Source: CAZSTA01 sp964609495 [NCBI: uncultured bacterium] (lineage in GTDB: Bacteria > CAZSTA01). From it: a stretch of 15,927 nucleotides of DNA. The position numbers were made by a program, and so were the translations under genes. Shown here one piece after another: positions 1-7,812 of the stretch (position 1 is the stretch's first letter; the number at the start of each line of letters is the position of its first letter). The notes beneath the pieces were generated by a model. The model was not told where the DNA came from. It did no database searches and saw only the letters and a list, made by a program, of their open reading frames with translations. The stretch is from the NCBI GenBank assembly GCA_964609495.1, contig CAZSTA010000074.1:1-15927 (forward strand). The letters run 5' to 3'.

Positions 1-540
1 ATAAGGCATTATCTTAGGGATAAAAGTTTATTGATCAAGAAGCCTCGTTGGTTAGAGCAATTGAATCGGATGGTAGGCGAGGCTATTAGCTCTTTATCAC
101 AACAATTGAATAGATATCCAACTGTAGAAGAGATAGCAAATGAGCTAAACATAACCGAGAATAGCGTAATTGAGGTTCTCAAGGCTCAGAGGCTATCTTA
201 TATTTCATCCCTGGATAATGGAGATAACCTCGGATCTCTCAAGGAGAGGATAAGGAGCAAGAAACTTGTAAGTTTTCGCTTGCCCGTAGAGGATCAAGTT
301 CGCTTAGTTGATAATATTGAGAGAAGCTTCCAATTACCAGTTGAAGATAAAATTATCCTAGCTCAAGCGATAGATAATCTAAAGACTTTAGAGAAGAAAG
401 TTATATATTACATATTCTTCAGCGATCTGACCCAGATGGAGGTTGCCAAGAAGGTCGGTATATCCCAAAAACATGTCTCTCGCCTCCTGAATAGTGCCTT
501 AAAGAAATTAAAGAAGGTTCTATCTAAGGAGCTGTGGTAA
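1..540 (+). CDS. RNA polymerase sigma-70 family sigma factor, C-terminal part (5' end outside window)
   Basis: The frame is open from base 1 and reads I-R-H-Y-L-R-D-K-S before the TTG at 31. This is the sigma region 2.4/3.0 signature, so the TTG is not the true start and the gene begins upstream of the window. The visible 179 residues contain sigma region 3 (residues about 15-60, with the usual R-Y-P-T-V-E-E-I-A-N-E-L-N motif), a linker, and region 4 (about 125-172). Region 4.2 has a helix-turn-helix, L-T-Q-M-E-V-A-K-K-V-G-I-S-Q-K-H-V-S-R, for -35 recognition. It resembles SigB/SigF/SigG-like alternative sigma factors more than the primary RpoD, but region 2 and any region 1 cannot be seen. 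The linker holds an imperfect 18-residue tandem repeat (nt 271-324 and 325-378). A terminator follows 58 nt after the stop. Family assignment is firm; the exact subgroup is not. Confidence 0.9.
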   Translation: MRHYLRDKSLLIKKPRWLEQLNRMVGEAISSLSQQLNRYPTVEEIANELNITENSVIEVLKAQRLSYISSLDNGDNLGSLKERIRSKKLVSFRLPVEDQVRLVDNIERSFQLPVEDKIILAQAIDNLKTLEKKVIYYIFFSDLTQMEVAKKVGISQKHVSRLLNSALKKLKKVLSKELW

Positions 541-598
541 GTTGCTCTAAGTCTAATATCGGTCTGTTTTGGGTATAAATAGAAGTGAAGACAGGGTT

Positions 599-630
599 GC
601 CCGTTCTTCGAAAAGAGATACGGGCTTTTT
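599..630 (+). terminator. Rho-independent terminator of the sigma factor gene
   Basis: GCCCGT (599-604) pairs with ACGGGC (620-625), and an inner TCTT/AAGA stem closes a CGAA tetraloop. Five T residues follow at 626-630. The position, 58 nt after the sigma factor stop and before the next gene, fits a terminator. Confidence 0.82.
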
Positions 631-643
631 ATTTAGGAGGCAG

Positions 644-692
644 AAAGGAAACTTTTTTACCTTGAGTTCTATTTGAAGCAAAAGTTTCCTTA
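644..692 (-). repeat. Intergenic palindromic repeat, copy 1 (reverse orientation)
   Basis: A 12-bp perfect inverted repeat, AAGGAAACTTTT (645-656) and AAAAGTTTCCTT (680-691), flanks a 23-nt core. Read on the - strand, the core (GC...AAATAGAACTCAAGGTAAAAA) aligns with the + strand reading of copies 2 and 3, so this copy is inverted relative to them. It lies just after the sigma factor terminator and 20 nt before the GT2 start codon. A hairpin could form in RNA, but no T tract follows it. Confidence 0.8.
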
Positions 693-712
693 TCAAAGGC
701 GGGGGAGGGTAA

Positions 713-1456
713 GTGAAACTATCAGTTATAATACCTGCCTACAATGAAAGAGCGACGATAGCCGAATTAGTTCGACGGGTCAAAGAGGCAGACATACCGA
801 AAGAGATAATAATAGTGGATGATGGTTCCACCGATGGGACGCGAGATATCGTTCAAGGGCTAAAGGATGAAGAGACGAGGATAGTTTATCATCCTTACAA
901 TAGGGGGAAGGGAATGGCTATTCGCACTGGCATAAAGCAGGCGAGGGGAGATATAATAGTCATTCAGGATGCCGATTTAGAATACGATCCCAACGATTAC
1001 CATAAATTAATCGAGCCAATAATCGAGGGCAAAGCGAAAGTAGTCTATGGCTCCCGCTTTCTCGCTTCTTCGCATCAGAGGCGCAGTTGGAGTCATTATC
1101 TGGGAATCAGGGTTCTAACTTGGTTTACCAATTTGCTCTATCGCACTCACCTCACCGATGAGGCTACTTGTTACAAGGCTTTCCGAGCGGATGTTCTCAA
1201 AAGTATCAAGTTGGACTGCCAACGGTTCGAGTTTTGCCCCGAGGTTACCGCCAAGGTTCGAAGAAGAAAGATCGCTATCTTAGAAGTCCCCATATCCTAT
1301 AACCCTCGAACGGTGAAAGAGGGTAAGAAGATAAGGCTGAAGGATGGATTAGTGGCTATTTATACCCTGCTCAGATATAGATTTGGCAGAATTGATAAGG
1401 GAGAAGAGTCCTTAGAAAGCGATGTCTCAGCCATATTACAGCTCAAACGAGATTAA
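713..1456 (+). CDS. GT2 family glycosyltransferase, polyprenyl-phosphate sugar synthase (DPM1-like)
   Basis: The 247-residue protein is a single GT-A domain with no membrane tail. Visible motifs are the N-terminal strand S-V-I-I-P-A-Y-N-E, D-D-G-S-T-D at 36-41 (nucleotide binding), D-A-D at 86-88 (metal binding), Y-G-S-R at 112-115, T-D-E-A-T-C-Y-K at 148-155, and K-E-G-K-K-I-R-L-K-D-G at 202-212, a signature of DPM1-like enzymes. By family knowledge it transfers a sugar from a nucleotide donor to undecaprenyl or dolichyl phosphate on the cytoplasmic membrane face. The sugar cannot be read from sequence. The start is GTG at 713 behind a G-rich SD (GGGGGAGGG). The end overlaps the next gene by 35 nt, implying translational coupling with the membrane protein that may use its product. 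Confidence 0.88.
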   Translation: MKLSVIIPAYNERATIAELVRRVKEADIPKEIIIVDDGSTDGTRDIVQGLKDEETRIVYHPYNRGKGMAIRTGIKQARGDIIVIQDADLEYDPNDYHKLIEPIIEGKAKVVYGSRFLASSHQRRSWSHYLGIRVLTWFTNLLYRTHLTDEATCYKAFRADVLKSIKLDCQRFEFCPEVTAKVRRRKIAILEVPISYNPRTVKEGKKIRLKDGLVAIYTLLRYRFGRIDKGEESLESDVSAILQLKRD

Positions 1457-3110
1457 ATTCGTCTCCTTCTGGGCTCTGGTGATCATGGCAATCACTATGA
1501 TCCCTTATCTAATCGGTTATGCCTTGACTCCTCCCGATATGCAATTCAGTTGGGTTATTCCTGTAACTGATATAGATGTTCATCCCTGGCTATCTGAAGT
1601 TCGACAAGCACAGGAGGGACGATTTCTGATCCAACATCAATATTGGATCGAGCCGCATCCCTCCGCTCTTCACCCCTTCTGGGTCAGCGTGGGGCTGATC
1701 TCCGGGGTTTTGGGTCTATCTCCAATAGGCGGTTATCACCTAGCTCGAATGATCGTTGGTTTCATCCTACTCATATCTATCTATCGTCTCATAGCTCTCT
1801 TCGAACAAGATATCTTTGTGAGAAGGTCTGCTTTCTTCTTTCTGATCTTATCCTCCGGTTTCGGTTGGCTTAAAGCTTTAGGGATAAATATGAGCTCCAT
1901 CGATCTGTGGATGCCGGAGGCTATAACCTTCTATTCCATATATGGCTTTCCGCATATCTCCTTCTCCATACTCCTGATGGTTCTAATACTATATTATACT
2001 CTTCTAGCCTTCCGAGAGAGGAAGAGGAAATATATAATCTATTCGGGGGTATCTGCTTTCTTTTTGGGTTTAGTCCATCCTTTTGATCTGATCCCCATTT
2101 ATGCGGCGATAACCGTCTGCCTAGCGGAGGAGTGGAGGAGAGAGCGGCGTTTTCCCCTCGAGGAAGTTAAATCCTTTATTTCGATCCTCATCTTCTCTAT
2201 AATATCACTTGCTTATATCATCTATCTTTATGTTCTATCTCCTACCTCCTCCATAATGACGAAGGAGATGCAATTCAGCTTCCCTAACTCGATTTGGTAT
2301 GTAACAGGTTATGGAATAATATTTATCCTCGCCTCGATAGGAGCGATAAAGATCGCAAAAGCTCAAAGGACAGCTTATTATCCAATCTTGGCTTGGGCGA
2401 TTATGGCTCTCATCTTGGTATATATACCTCTTCGTCTCCCCCATCAGAGGAGATTTATGGAGGGAGCTCATATTCCGTTGAGTATGGTGGCAACAGTAGG
2501 AATATCTCAGCTTTTAACTGAACTTAGGGAATGGTGGAATAGAAAGTTAGCTCTTAGAAAAGATAAGCAAAGATCATATCATTTCTTTGGCAATAAGGAG
2601 GGTTTCAGAAGAGTAGAGATCATCTTTATAGTTCTCCTCATAGCCTTTTCCTCTCTTACTAATGTCTATATTATAACCTCTGATGTTCAGGCCTATAGAG
2701 GCTTCAACTTCGAGGAGTATGTCCGCGATCCTGAGGGAGGAGTTCCTCGCTACATACCCGATGGGATAATCCTGGCTATGGAGTGGTTGGCGAAGAATAC
2801 CGATCCTGAGGGGGTAGTTCTATCCTCAGTAAGGATGGGGGATCTTATACCAGCTTGGGCTCCACATAGGGTTTATCTAGGGCGGTGGTATTCCGTTCCC
2901 GATCTAAAAAGTAAATACAGCGATGTTATGACCTTCTTTAAGGTGAACATCCCTGACTCGCTACGGAACGATTTCCTAAAGAGATACAGTATCAAATACA
3001 TATTCTATGGACCAGTTGAGAGAGCACTGGGGGATTTCAATCCTGACAGAGAGGGATACCTCGTCAAAATCTATGATAACGGGTTAGTCTCCATACATGA
3101 GGTGAAGTAA
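1422..3110 (+). CDS. Polytopic membrane protein, probable GT-C-fold glycosyltransferase
   Basis: The 562 residues include about ten hydrophobic segments, the first at about 14-34. The first outer loop carries T-D-I-D-V-H-P-W-L-S-E-V-R-Q at 49-62, followed by W-I-E-P-H-P at 75-80. An Asp-rich first loop is the usual catalytic mark of GT-C enzymes that use polyprenyl-phosphate sugars. Other conserved-looking blocks are M-P-E-A-I-T-F at 164-170, F-P-H-I-S at 176-180 and L-V-H-P-F-D at 217-222. The C-terminal 120 residues form a soluble, probably extracytoplasmic, domain. The ATG at 1422 lies inside the upstream GT2 gene in another frame (35-nt overlap), which ties it to that sugar-donor synthase. 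I recognise the GT-C architecture but not a named family, and the acceptor is unknown. It could also be a non-catalytic flippase-like partner. Confidence 0.7.
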   Translation: MSQPYYSSNEIKFVSFWALVIMAITMIPYLIGYALTPPDMQFSWVIPVTDIDVHPWLSEVRQAQEGRFLIQHQYWIEPHPSALHPFWVSVGLISGVLGLSPIGGYHLARMIVGFILLISIYRLIALFEQDIFVRRSAFFFLILSSGFGWLKALGINMSSIDLWMPEAITFYSIYGFPHISFSILLMVLILYYTLLAFRERKRKYIIYSGVSAFFLGLVHPFDLIPIYAAITVCLAEEWRRERRFPLEEVKSFISILIFSIISLAYIIYLYVLSPTSSIMTKEMQFSFPNSIWYVTGYGIIFILASIGAIKIAKAQRTAYYPILAWAIMALILVYIPLRLPHQRRFMEGAHIPLSMVATVGISQLLTELREWWNRKLALRKDKQRSYHFFGNKEGFRRVEIIFIVLLIAFSSLTNVYIITSDVQAYRGFNFEEYVRDPEGGVPRYIPDGIILAMEWLAKNTDPEGVVLSSVRMGDLIPAWAPHRVYLGRWYSVPDLKSKYSDVMTFFKVNIPDSLRNDFLKRYSIKYIFYGPVERALGDFNPDREGYLVKIYDNGLVSIHEVK

Positions 3111-3113
3111 TTG

Positions 3114-3161
3114 AAAGGGAACTTTTGCCGGAAATAGGACTCAAGATAAAAAATTCCCTTT
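3114..3161 (+). repeat. Intergenic palindromic repeat, copy 2
   Basis: AAAGGGAACTTTT (3114-3126) and AAAAATTCCCTTT (3149-3161) form a 13-nt inverted repeat with one mismatch. The core GCCGGAAATAGGACTCAAGA matches copies 1 and 3. The arms carry GGG/CCC where the other copies have GGA/TCC, a paired change that keeps the stem. It sits between convergent genes, starting 3 nt after the stop at 3110, and could act as a bidirectional terminator. Confidence 0.78.
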
Positions 3162-3240
3162 ATTTAAGGAGAGTTCGAGATCCAACAGGAGAAAAATCTT
3201 CAATAGCCCGATTAATTTAGCAAAAACCAAATAGGAGCTT

Positions 3241-4707
3241 CTAACTGCTATCTCGGCTAGGAGAGATCTTCATCCCCAACTGCTCTAGCGCATATTCGAC
3301 TCCACTTTGAAGATCGCTTCTAGTAACGATCCCTGTTAAATCCACTCCCAATTGAATTATCGTCTGAGCTACCTCGGGGCTTATACCAACCAATACCACT
3401 TGTGAGCCTAACAACCCGGCCGCCCTCGCTGATTGCAGAAGATGATTGGCTACTCCTGTATCGACCATCGGGACCCCAGTGATATCTATTATTACCACCT
3501 GAGCTTGATACTGGCTGATCCCTTGAAGCAGATTCTCCATTATCTGCTGAGAGCGAGCGGTATCGATAGTGCCAATGAGAGGCATCACGATAAGGTTATT
3601 GGTGATCGGAACTATCGGAGTAGATAGCTCTCGCAAAGCTCTTTTTTGAGCTTCTATCATCTCTTGTTGAAGGCGATCTCGCTCTTCGCTTGCTCTCTGC
3701 AATTCCTTGGTCCTCTCTATCACCTGCTTCTCCAGGGAATCGCGAAGAGAGGTCAACTCCTCAAGCTGTCTCTGGGTATTCTCAAATAATCGGGCATTCT
3801 CGATAGCCACTGCGGCTTGACTGGCGAAGGTCTCCAGGAGTTGCACTTCTTCGGGAGAAACCCTTCTAAGTTCCATCGAAGCCACTTGGAGAGTCCCGAT
3901 AACCTCTTCTCTAGCTTTTAGGGGGAGGATGATCTGAGTTATGATTCCAGATTTCTTTATAGCCTCTTGGTCGCACCTTCCACTAACTCGCGAATCCTCA
4001 ATCACCATAACCTCTCCTGTCCTAGCTACTTCAGCCAAGATATCTGGGCCATCTATAGCTCTCCTAGTCTCCTCCACTATCTTTTCCATGCCTTCTCCTA
4101 CGGCATACTTTGCCACTACAAAATCGCCTTCCACCAGAGATAGCATAGTCTTATCATAACCTGCTTTCTCCAAACTTCTCAAGATGAGTTGGATTGTCTT
4201 TTCTGCTTCAGAATAACTTTGTAGTATAGAAGTGCTTATCTCATAAAGCGATGCTAATCTCTCAGCTTTCTCTTCGGTCTCTTTGGTTTTCTCATCAAAC
4301 TGCTTCTGATAGAGTTGATTTATCTTGACAAAAGCCTTATTGATAATATCATCTGTAAATCTTATACTAGCGATCCCCTCCTTAGAATCGGAAGCAGAAA
4401 CCTCCTCAACCAATTCGAGCATAACAGAACGCGATATGATTAAAATATTCTGTAACTCAATTAAGGGGACTCCTTGAGCTATCATAGAACCCATCGTTTC
4501 ATCTATAAAATTCACAAATGGAGCAGAACTATCCTCCCTTAAGCACTCCTTAAAACTCTCTATCTCTTTTCCTATCACCTCCCTTAGCGGCTCAATCGTC
4601 ATACCAATGTAACCTTTCCCAGTCTCTTTAATCTTATCCACAAGTTTCTCCGTTATTCTCTCCACTTCAGAGTTAAACAGATCTTGAAAATAGGATAACC
4701 TAGGCAT
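3241..4707 (-). CDS. RsbR-like signalling protein: N-terminal sensor, GAF, coiled coil, STAS
   Basis: The 488-residue cytoplasmic protein has a helical N-terminal region (about 1-135) resembling the RsbR sensory fold, a GAF domain (about 155-305), a charged coiled coil (about 306-357) and a C-terminal STAS domain (about 359-477). The STAS domain contains M-P-L-I-G-T-I-D-T and D-I-T-G-V-P-M-V-D-T-G-V-A, then V-G-I-S-P-E-V-A-Q-T. Thr383 and Thr417 are 34 residues apart, matching the two RsbT-phosphorylated threonines of Bacillus RsbR (171 and 205). By family knowledge such proteins build stressosomes with RsbS and release RsbT kinase on a signal. No RsbS, RsbT or PP2C gene is in the window. The start ATG follows the strong SD GGGGGAAGGAGA. 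It lies 20 nt behind the GT2-methyltransferase gene, so the two probably share a transcript. Confidence 0.85.
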   Translation of the reverse strand: MPRLSYFQDLFNSEVERITEKLVDKIKETGKGYIGMTIEPLREVIGKEIESFKECLREDSSAPFVNFIDETMGSMIAQGVPLIELQNILIISRSVMLELVEEVSASDSKEGIASIRFTDDIINKAFVKINQLYQKQFDEKTKETEEKAERLASLYEISTSILQSYSEAEKTIQLILRSLEKAGYDKTMLSLVEGDFVVAKYAVGEGMEKIVEETRRAIDGPDILAEVARTGEVMVIEDSRVSGRCDQEAIKKSGIITQIILPLKAREEVIGTLQVASMELRRVSPEEVQLLETFASQAAVAIENARLFENTQRQLEELTSLRDSLEKQVIERTKELQRASEERDRLQQEMIEAQKRALRELSTPIVPITNNLIVMPLIGTIDTARSQQIMENLLQGISQYQAQVVIIDITGVPMVDTGVANHLLQSARAAGLLGSQVVLVGISPEVAQTIIQLGVDLTGIVTRSDLQSGVEYALEQLGMKISPSRDSS

Positions 4708-4727
4708 TATCTCCTTCCCCCATATTT

Positions 4728-6002
4728 CTAATCAGATTTATCTTTTATAAATACAATAATCATCTCTGAATCGAGAACGTATTTGATACGTTCAAAGCTA
4801 AAACCAAAGCTCTCTATGATGCTTATTAGGTTATCTTTAGAATAGTGAGTTATATGTTCATCAGCATATCCACCTGGTATAAGAAATTTGTATAATCGCT
4901 CGATGATCCTCCAGGATAACTTTGCATAATCAGGAGTCCCGAGGATTAACTTTCCCCCTTCTTTCAGAACTCTTTCCATCTCCTGAAAAATCTTGTTTTC
5001 ATAAGGGATATGTTCTATGACCTGAGAGCAGATAATGCAATCGAAACTTTTGCTCTTAAAAGGAAGATCATAAATTGAGGCATTAATTACGGGTTTATCG
5101 TATCTTTTCATATATCGCACCTTATTCATCTGAATATCAATACCAATCGCCTCATTTAGTCCCCTTAGAATTCTGCTTGAGCCACAACCAATATCTAAAA
5201 TCAAGCCATCTCCACCTGCAAACTGAGTGATAATTTTATAGCGGCTTCGCTGCCAATAGCGCTGGAAAGGGATAATACTATCAAAGGCTCGTTCATCATA
5301 GTCAGCTGCCATAATCGAGTTTCGTAATACCCACATTCGTTTAAAGGTTTTTAAATATGAGATCCCAAACTTAAACAATTTAGCTTTAGAACTTCCACTC
5401 TCTCGAGGAGCATAGCAAAAAGAGATCTCCTTAACTCTCCATCCCTGAATATGAGTTTGAATAACTATCTCTTCGAGAATATCAAAATCGGTACTATTAA
5501 GAGTCAAGTTTCTAACTATTGAGGAATTGTAGAGTCGGAATCCACTTGAGATATCTTTCACGGGAATAGAGAGTCCTCGAGCGAAAAAGATATTTAGGAT
5601 TCTACTTAGAACCCTCCTCACCCAGGGCATAATAGCCTCACCTCCTGGAACATAGCGTGAGGCTATTATAATCTCAGCTTTGGTTCTCTCTTCCCAAATA
5701 GCTGAAATAAAATCTGGACTATGTGACAAATCTGCATCTAAGGTCAAAATGTATTTACCTTTGGAATTCTCAAATCCCTCCCTTAAGGCCTCTCCATAAC
5801 CTCTTCTCCTCTGTCTTATCACCCGAGCTTTATTAGCTACTGCAACCCCTCTAGTCTTATCAGTTGATCCACCGTCAACCAGGATAATCTCATAATCAGA
5901 GGTGATTTGAGATACAATCCGATGAACAGCCGGTATTAATTTAGCAATATTTTTCTCCTCATTAATAGCTAATATGAGAATAGTGAGTTGTATATTTATC
6001 AT
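4728..6002 (-). CDS. Bifunctional protein: GT2 glycosyltransferase fused to SAM-dependent methyltransferase
   Basis: The 424 residues form two domains. Residues 1-230 are a DPM1-like GT2: L-A-I-N-E-E-K-N at 11-18, D-G-G-S-T-D at 43-48, D-A-D-L-S-H-S-P at 89-96, K-D-I-S-S-G-F-R-L-Y at 149-158 and E-S-G-S-S-K at 201-206. Residues 259-424 are a class I methyltransferase (Methyltransf_11/UbiE type): L-D-I-G-C-G-S-S at 269-276 for SAM binding, G-I-D-I at 287-290, D-L-P-F at 312-315, F-D-C-I-I-C-S-Q-V-I-E-H-I at 320-332 and L-K-E-G-G-K-L-I-L-G-T-P-D at 346-358. Both active sites look intact. A plausible role is making a polyprenyl-phosphate sugar and methylating a sugar or lipid in the same pathway; the substrates are unknown. 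It is the first gene of a two-gene - strand unit. Its start has only a weak SD. Confidence 0.85.
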   Translation of the reverse strand: MINIQLTILILAINEEKNIAKLIPAVHRIVSQITSDYEIILVDGGSTDKTRGVAVANKARVIRQRRRGYGEALREGFENSKGKYILTLDADLSHSPDFISAIWEERTKAEIIIASRYVPGGEAIMPWVRRVLSRILNIFFARGLSIPVKDISSGFRLYNSSIVRNLTLNSTDFDILEEIVIQTHIQGWRVKEISFCYAPRESGSSKAKLFKFGISYLKTFKRMWVLRNSIMAADYDERAFDSIIPFQRYWQRSRYKIITQFAGGDGLILDIGCGSSRILRGLNEAIGIDIQMNKVRYMKRYDKPVINASIYDLPFKSKSFDCIICSQVIEHIPYENKIFQEMERVLKEGGKLILGTPDYAKLSWRIIERLYKFLIPGGYADEHITHYSKDNLISIIESFGFSFERIKYVLDSEMIIVFIKDKSD

Positions 6003-6117
6003 CCGTCTTTCTGCATTTGATCAGATGTATTTTCTCAATATAGTTTAAACGATTTTCTTACCTGTCTAGTTCACTCAATTTTCTTATTTGGACTTCAATA
6101 TGTTTTCCAAATTATCC

Positions 6118-6146
6118 TTGACTCCTCAAAATACCTATAGTATAAT
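6118..6146 (+). promoter_or_regulatory. Sigma-70 promoter for the 6201-10050 genes
   Basis: TTGACT at 6118-6123 and a perfect TATAAT at 6141-6146 are separated by exactly 17 nt. They lie in the divergent gap, upstream of the + strand genes. The transcript would start near 6153, so the strong SD at 6152-6160 would be at its extreme 5' end. Confidence 0.8.
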
Positions 6147-6151
6147 TACCT

Positions 6152-6214
6152 AGGGGAGGTAGCAATTTGGCTTTTATGAACTCAAAACTTAGAGCGATAT
6201 ATGATCCTGTCTAA
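6152..6214 (+). CDS. Possible 15-codon leader ORF (CDS 6167-6214) with its SD (6152-6160)
   Basis: AGGGGAGGT (6152-6160) lies 6 nt before TTG at 6167. The ORF reads L/M-A-F-M-N-S-K-L-R-A-I-Y-D-P-V and stops with TAA at 6212-6214, overlapping the ATG of the next gene at 6201. That gene has no clear SD of its own and has an in-frame stop at 6177, so the good SD cannot serve it directly. Translation of the short ORF could deliver ribosomes to 6201 by coupling. No composition bias is visible in so short an ORF, and it may simply be chance. Confidence 0.4.
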   Translation, partial: RGGSNLAFMNSKLRAIYDPV

Positions 6215-7772
6215 TAAAGCTAGGAAGATAAACTATATTTATCTTGGAGTGTTTCTTTCCCTCCTTCTAGGACTAATGGCTAGGCTGATCTATCTGGGCA
6301 GAGTGAGTCTAGATTTTGATGAAGCTTATACAATAGTAGTAGCGATGAGACCTTTTAAACAGATAATATTAGGGACCGCTGAGGATGGCTACCCTCCTTT
6401 GTATTACCTCTTAATGCACCTCTGGATCAAGTTGGGAATTAAAGATTACTTAGTTAGAAGCTCATCTTTACTCTTTGGGTTGGGAACTATAGCTCTAGTT
6501 TATATAGTGGGAAAAAATATCTTCGAGGAGAGGACAGCTATTTTAGCCGCTCTCTTCACAGCTTTGGCGAATTGTCAGGTGGAATATTCCCAGAAAGCTC
6601 GAATGTATACTATGGTCTCCTTCTTCGCTTGTTTAACTGCCTATCTTGTCCTTAGAGCTTATCAAAGTGGAAATTGGCACTTCTGGTTAGGATATAGTAT
6701 ATCTGCTATAGCTGGATTATATGTTCACAATTACTTCCTGTTCTTACCTATAGCTTTTGGTTTATACGGGCTACTTCAGTTTAAGAGATATCGTTTTTCC
6801 CCGGCGAGATGGCTCATAGCTCAACTCGTAATCATCATCCTATATCTCCCCTGGCTTAAAGTTCTCCTGGGACAGTTTTCTCGAGTAAGAGAGGGCTTCT
6901 GGATACCTGAAGTAGGTCTCTTCAGTCCTATCTACATCTTGGAGTGGTTTGCCGTTGGAGAGTTCATCAGGAACTTAACGCTTAGGATCGTTTCTAATTG
7001 GTTCTTCGGAATACCTCTTGTAATCTCTTTAGGAGTCATGATCGTTCTGTTGTTAGGAAGGTGGAGAGGAGAGGAGATTATAAGGTCTGCGGAGAAGATC
7101 TTACCTAGCCTAACATTTACAAGAGATAACGGCGATGGGATCTTATTGCTATTTTTCTGGTTAGTAATACCTATAGTTCTAGCTTATATCTTATCTCTAA
7201 AACAGTCGATATTCTATAATAGATACTTCCTTCTGATATCACCTGCCTACTATCTCTTAGTCGCTAAAGGGATATTTAACATCAAGATCAGGAAAGTCCC
7301 CCTGTTTTTCGTGGCAGGGATTATAATTATCCAGCTTATTTCTTTAGGTAAATATTACGCGACTGAAGAAGAAGTTCGGATAAAACCTGCGGCTATCCAA
7401 ATTCAAAATAACTTTCGGGAAGGAGATGTCATCGTTCACGCGGGAGATGATGGCTGGGGAAATGAATATGCGGCCTTTACCTTTTTCCCCTCCCTAGTGT
7501 ATCATCAGGGCGAACTTGAGGAGTACTTACTCACTAAGCATAAAATCCCCTATTTTCTAGGGGGAAATGTCCTAAAGCCAGAGCAAGCTATATCCGATAT
7601 GAAAAGGGTATTAGCGGATCACTCAAGGCTATGGTTGATTATGAGGGCTGATAATCCCGATCGTAGTGCAGATAAATTAGTAGGTGATAATTCCCGTAGA
7701 GCATCCCATCGAAGTTTCGGGCAAGTGAACCTTTATCTATATGAGAAAAAAGTTGAAAAAGATTCCCAGTAG
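6201..7772 (+). CDS. GT-C family membrane glycosyltransferase (PMT/ArnT-like)
   Basis: The 523-residue protein has about 11-12 membrane segments, the first at about 12-32. The first outer loop bears L-D-F-D-E-A-Y-T at 37-44, the acidic catalytic motif of PMT/ArnT-type enzymes. Further family marks are D-G-Y-P-P-L-Y-Y-L-L-M-H at 62-73, E-Y-S-Q-K-A-R-M-Y-T-M at 128-138 and L-Y-V-H-N-Y-F at 173-179. The last 130 residues are a soluble outer domain. By family knowledge it moves a sugar from polyprenyl phosphate to a protein, lipid or polymer outside the membrane. The ATG at 6201 is the only usable start, because TGA lies in frame at 6177. It follows a near-consensus promoter and a possible leader ORF, and is followed 40 nt later by gatB. 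Confidence 0.83.
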   Translation: MILSNKARKINYIYLGVFLSLLLGLMARLIYLGRVSLDFDEAYTIVVAMRPFKQIILGTAEDGYPPLYYLLMHLWIKLGIKDYLVRSSSLLFGLGTIALVYIVGKNIFEERTAILAALFTALANCQVEYSQKARMYTMVSFFACLTAYLVLRAYQSGNWHFWLGYSISAIAGLYVHNYFLFLPIAFGLYGLLQFKRYRFSPARWLIAQLVIIILYLPWLKVLLGQFSRVREGFWIPEVGLFSPIYILEWFAVGEFIRNLTLRIVSNWFFGIPLVISLGVMIVLLLGRWRGEEIIRSAEKILPSLTFTRDNGDGILLLFFWLVIPIVLAYILSLKQSIFYNRYFLLISPAYYLLVAKGIFNIKIRKVPLFFVAGIIIIQLISLGKYYATEEEVRIKPAAIQIQNNFREGDVIVHAGDDGWGNEYAAFTFFPSLVYHQGELEEYLLTKHKIPYFLGGNVLKPEQAISDMKRVLADHSRLWLIMRADNPDRSADKLVGDNSRRASHRSFGQVNLYLYEKKVEKDSQ

Positions 7773-7800
7773 GGCTATAATTGATTTAGATGAGAAAAAC

Positions 7801-7809
7801 GGAGGTGAT
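7801..7809 (+). promoter_or_regulatory. Ribosome binding site that fixes the gatB start
   Basis: GGAGGTGAT is complementary to the 16S 3' end and lies 3 nt before GTG at 7813 (7 nt from the end of GGAGG). It supports GTG 7813 as the start rather than ATG 7741 further upstream. Confidence 0.8.
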
Positions 7810-7812
7810 TTT

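Noticed and set aside
31-33. TTG as start of the sigma factor gene
   Set aside because: The frame is open from base 1 and the preceding residues I-R-H-Y-L-R-D-K are a conserved sigma factor motif, so the start lies outside the window.
542-579. Promoter from TTGCTC and TATAAA after the sigma factor gene
   Set aside because: The spacer is 26 nt, too long for a sigma-70 promoter, and the terminator follows within 25 nt.
7741-7812. N-terminal extension of gatB from ATG 7741
   Set aside because: It overlaps the previous gene, is not GatB-like, and a strong SD precedes GTG 7813.
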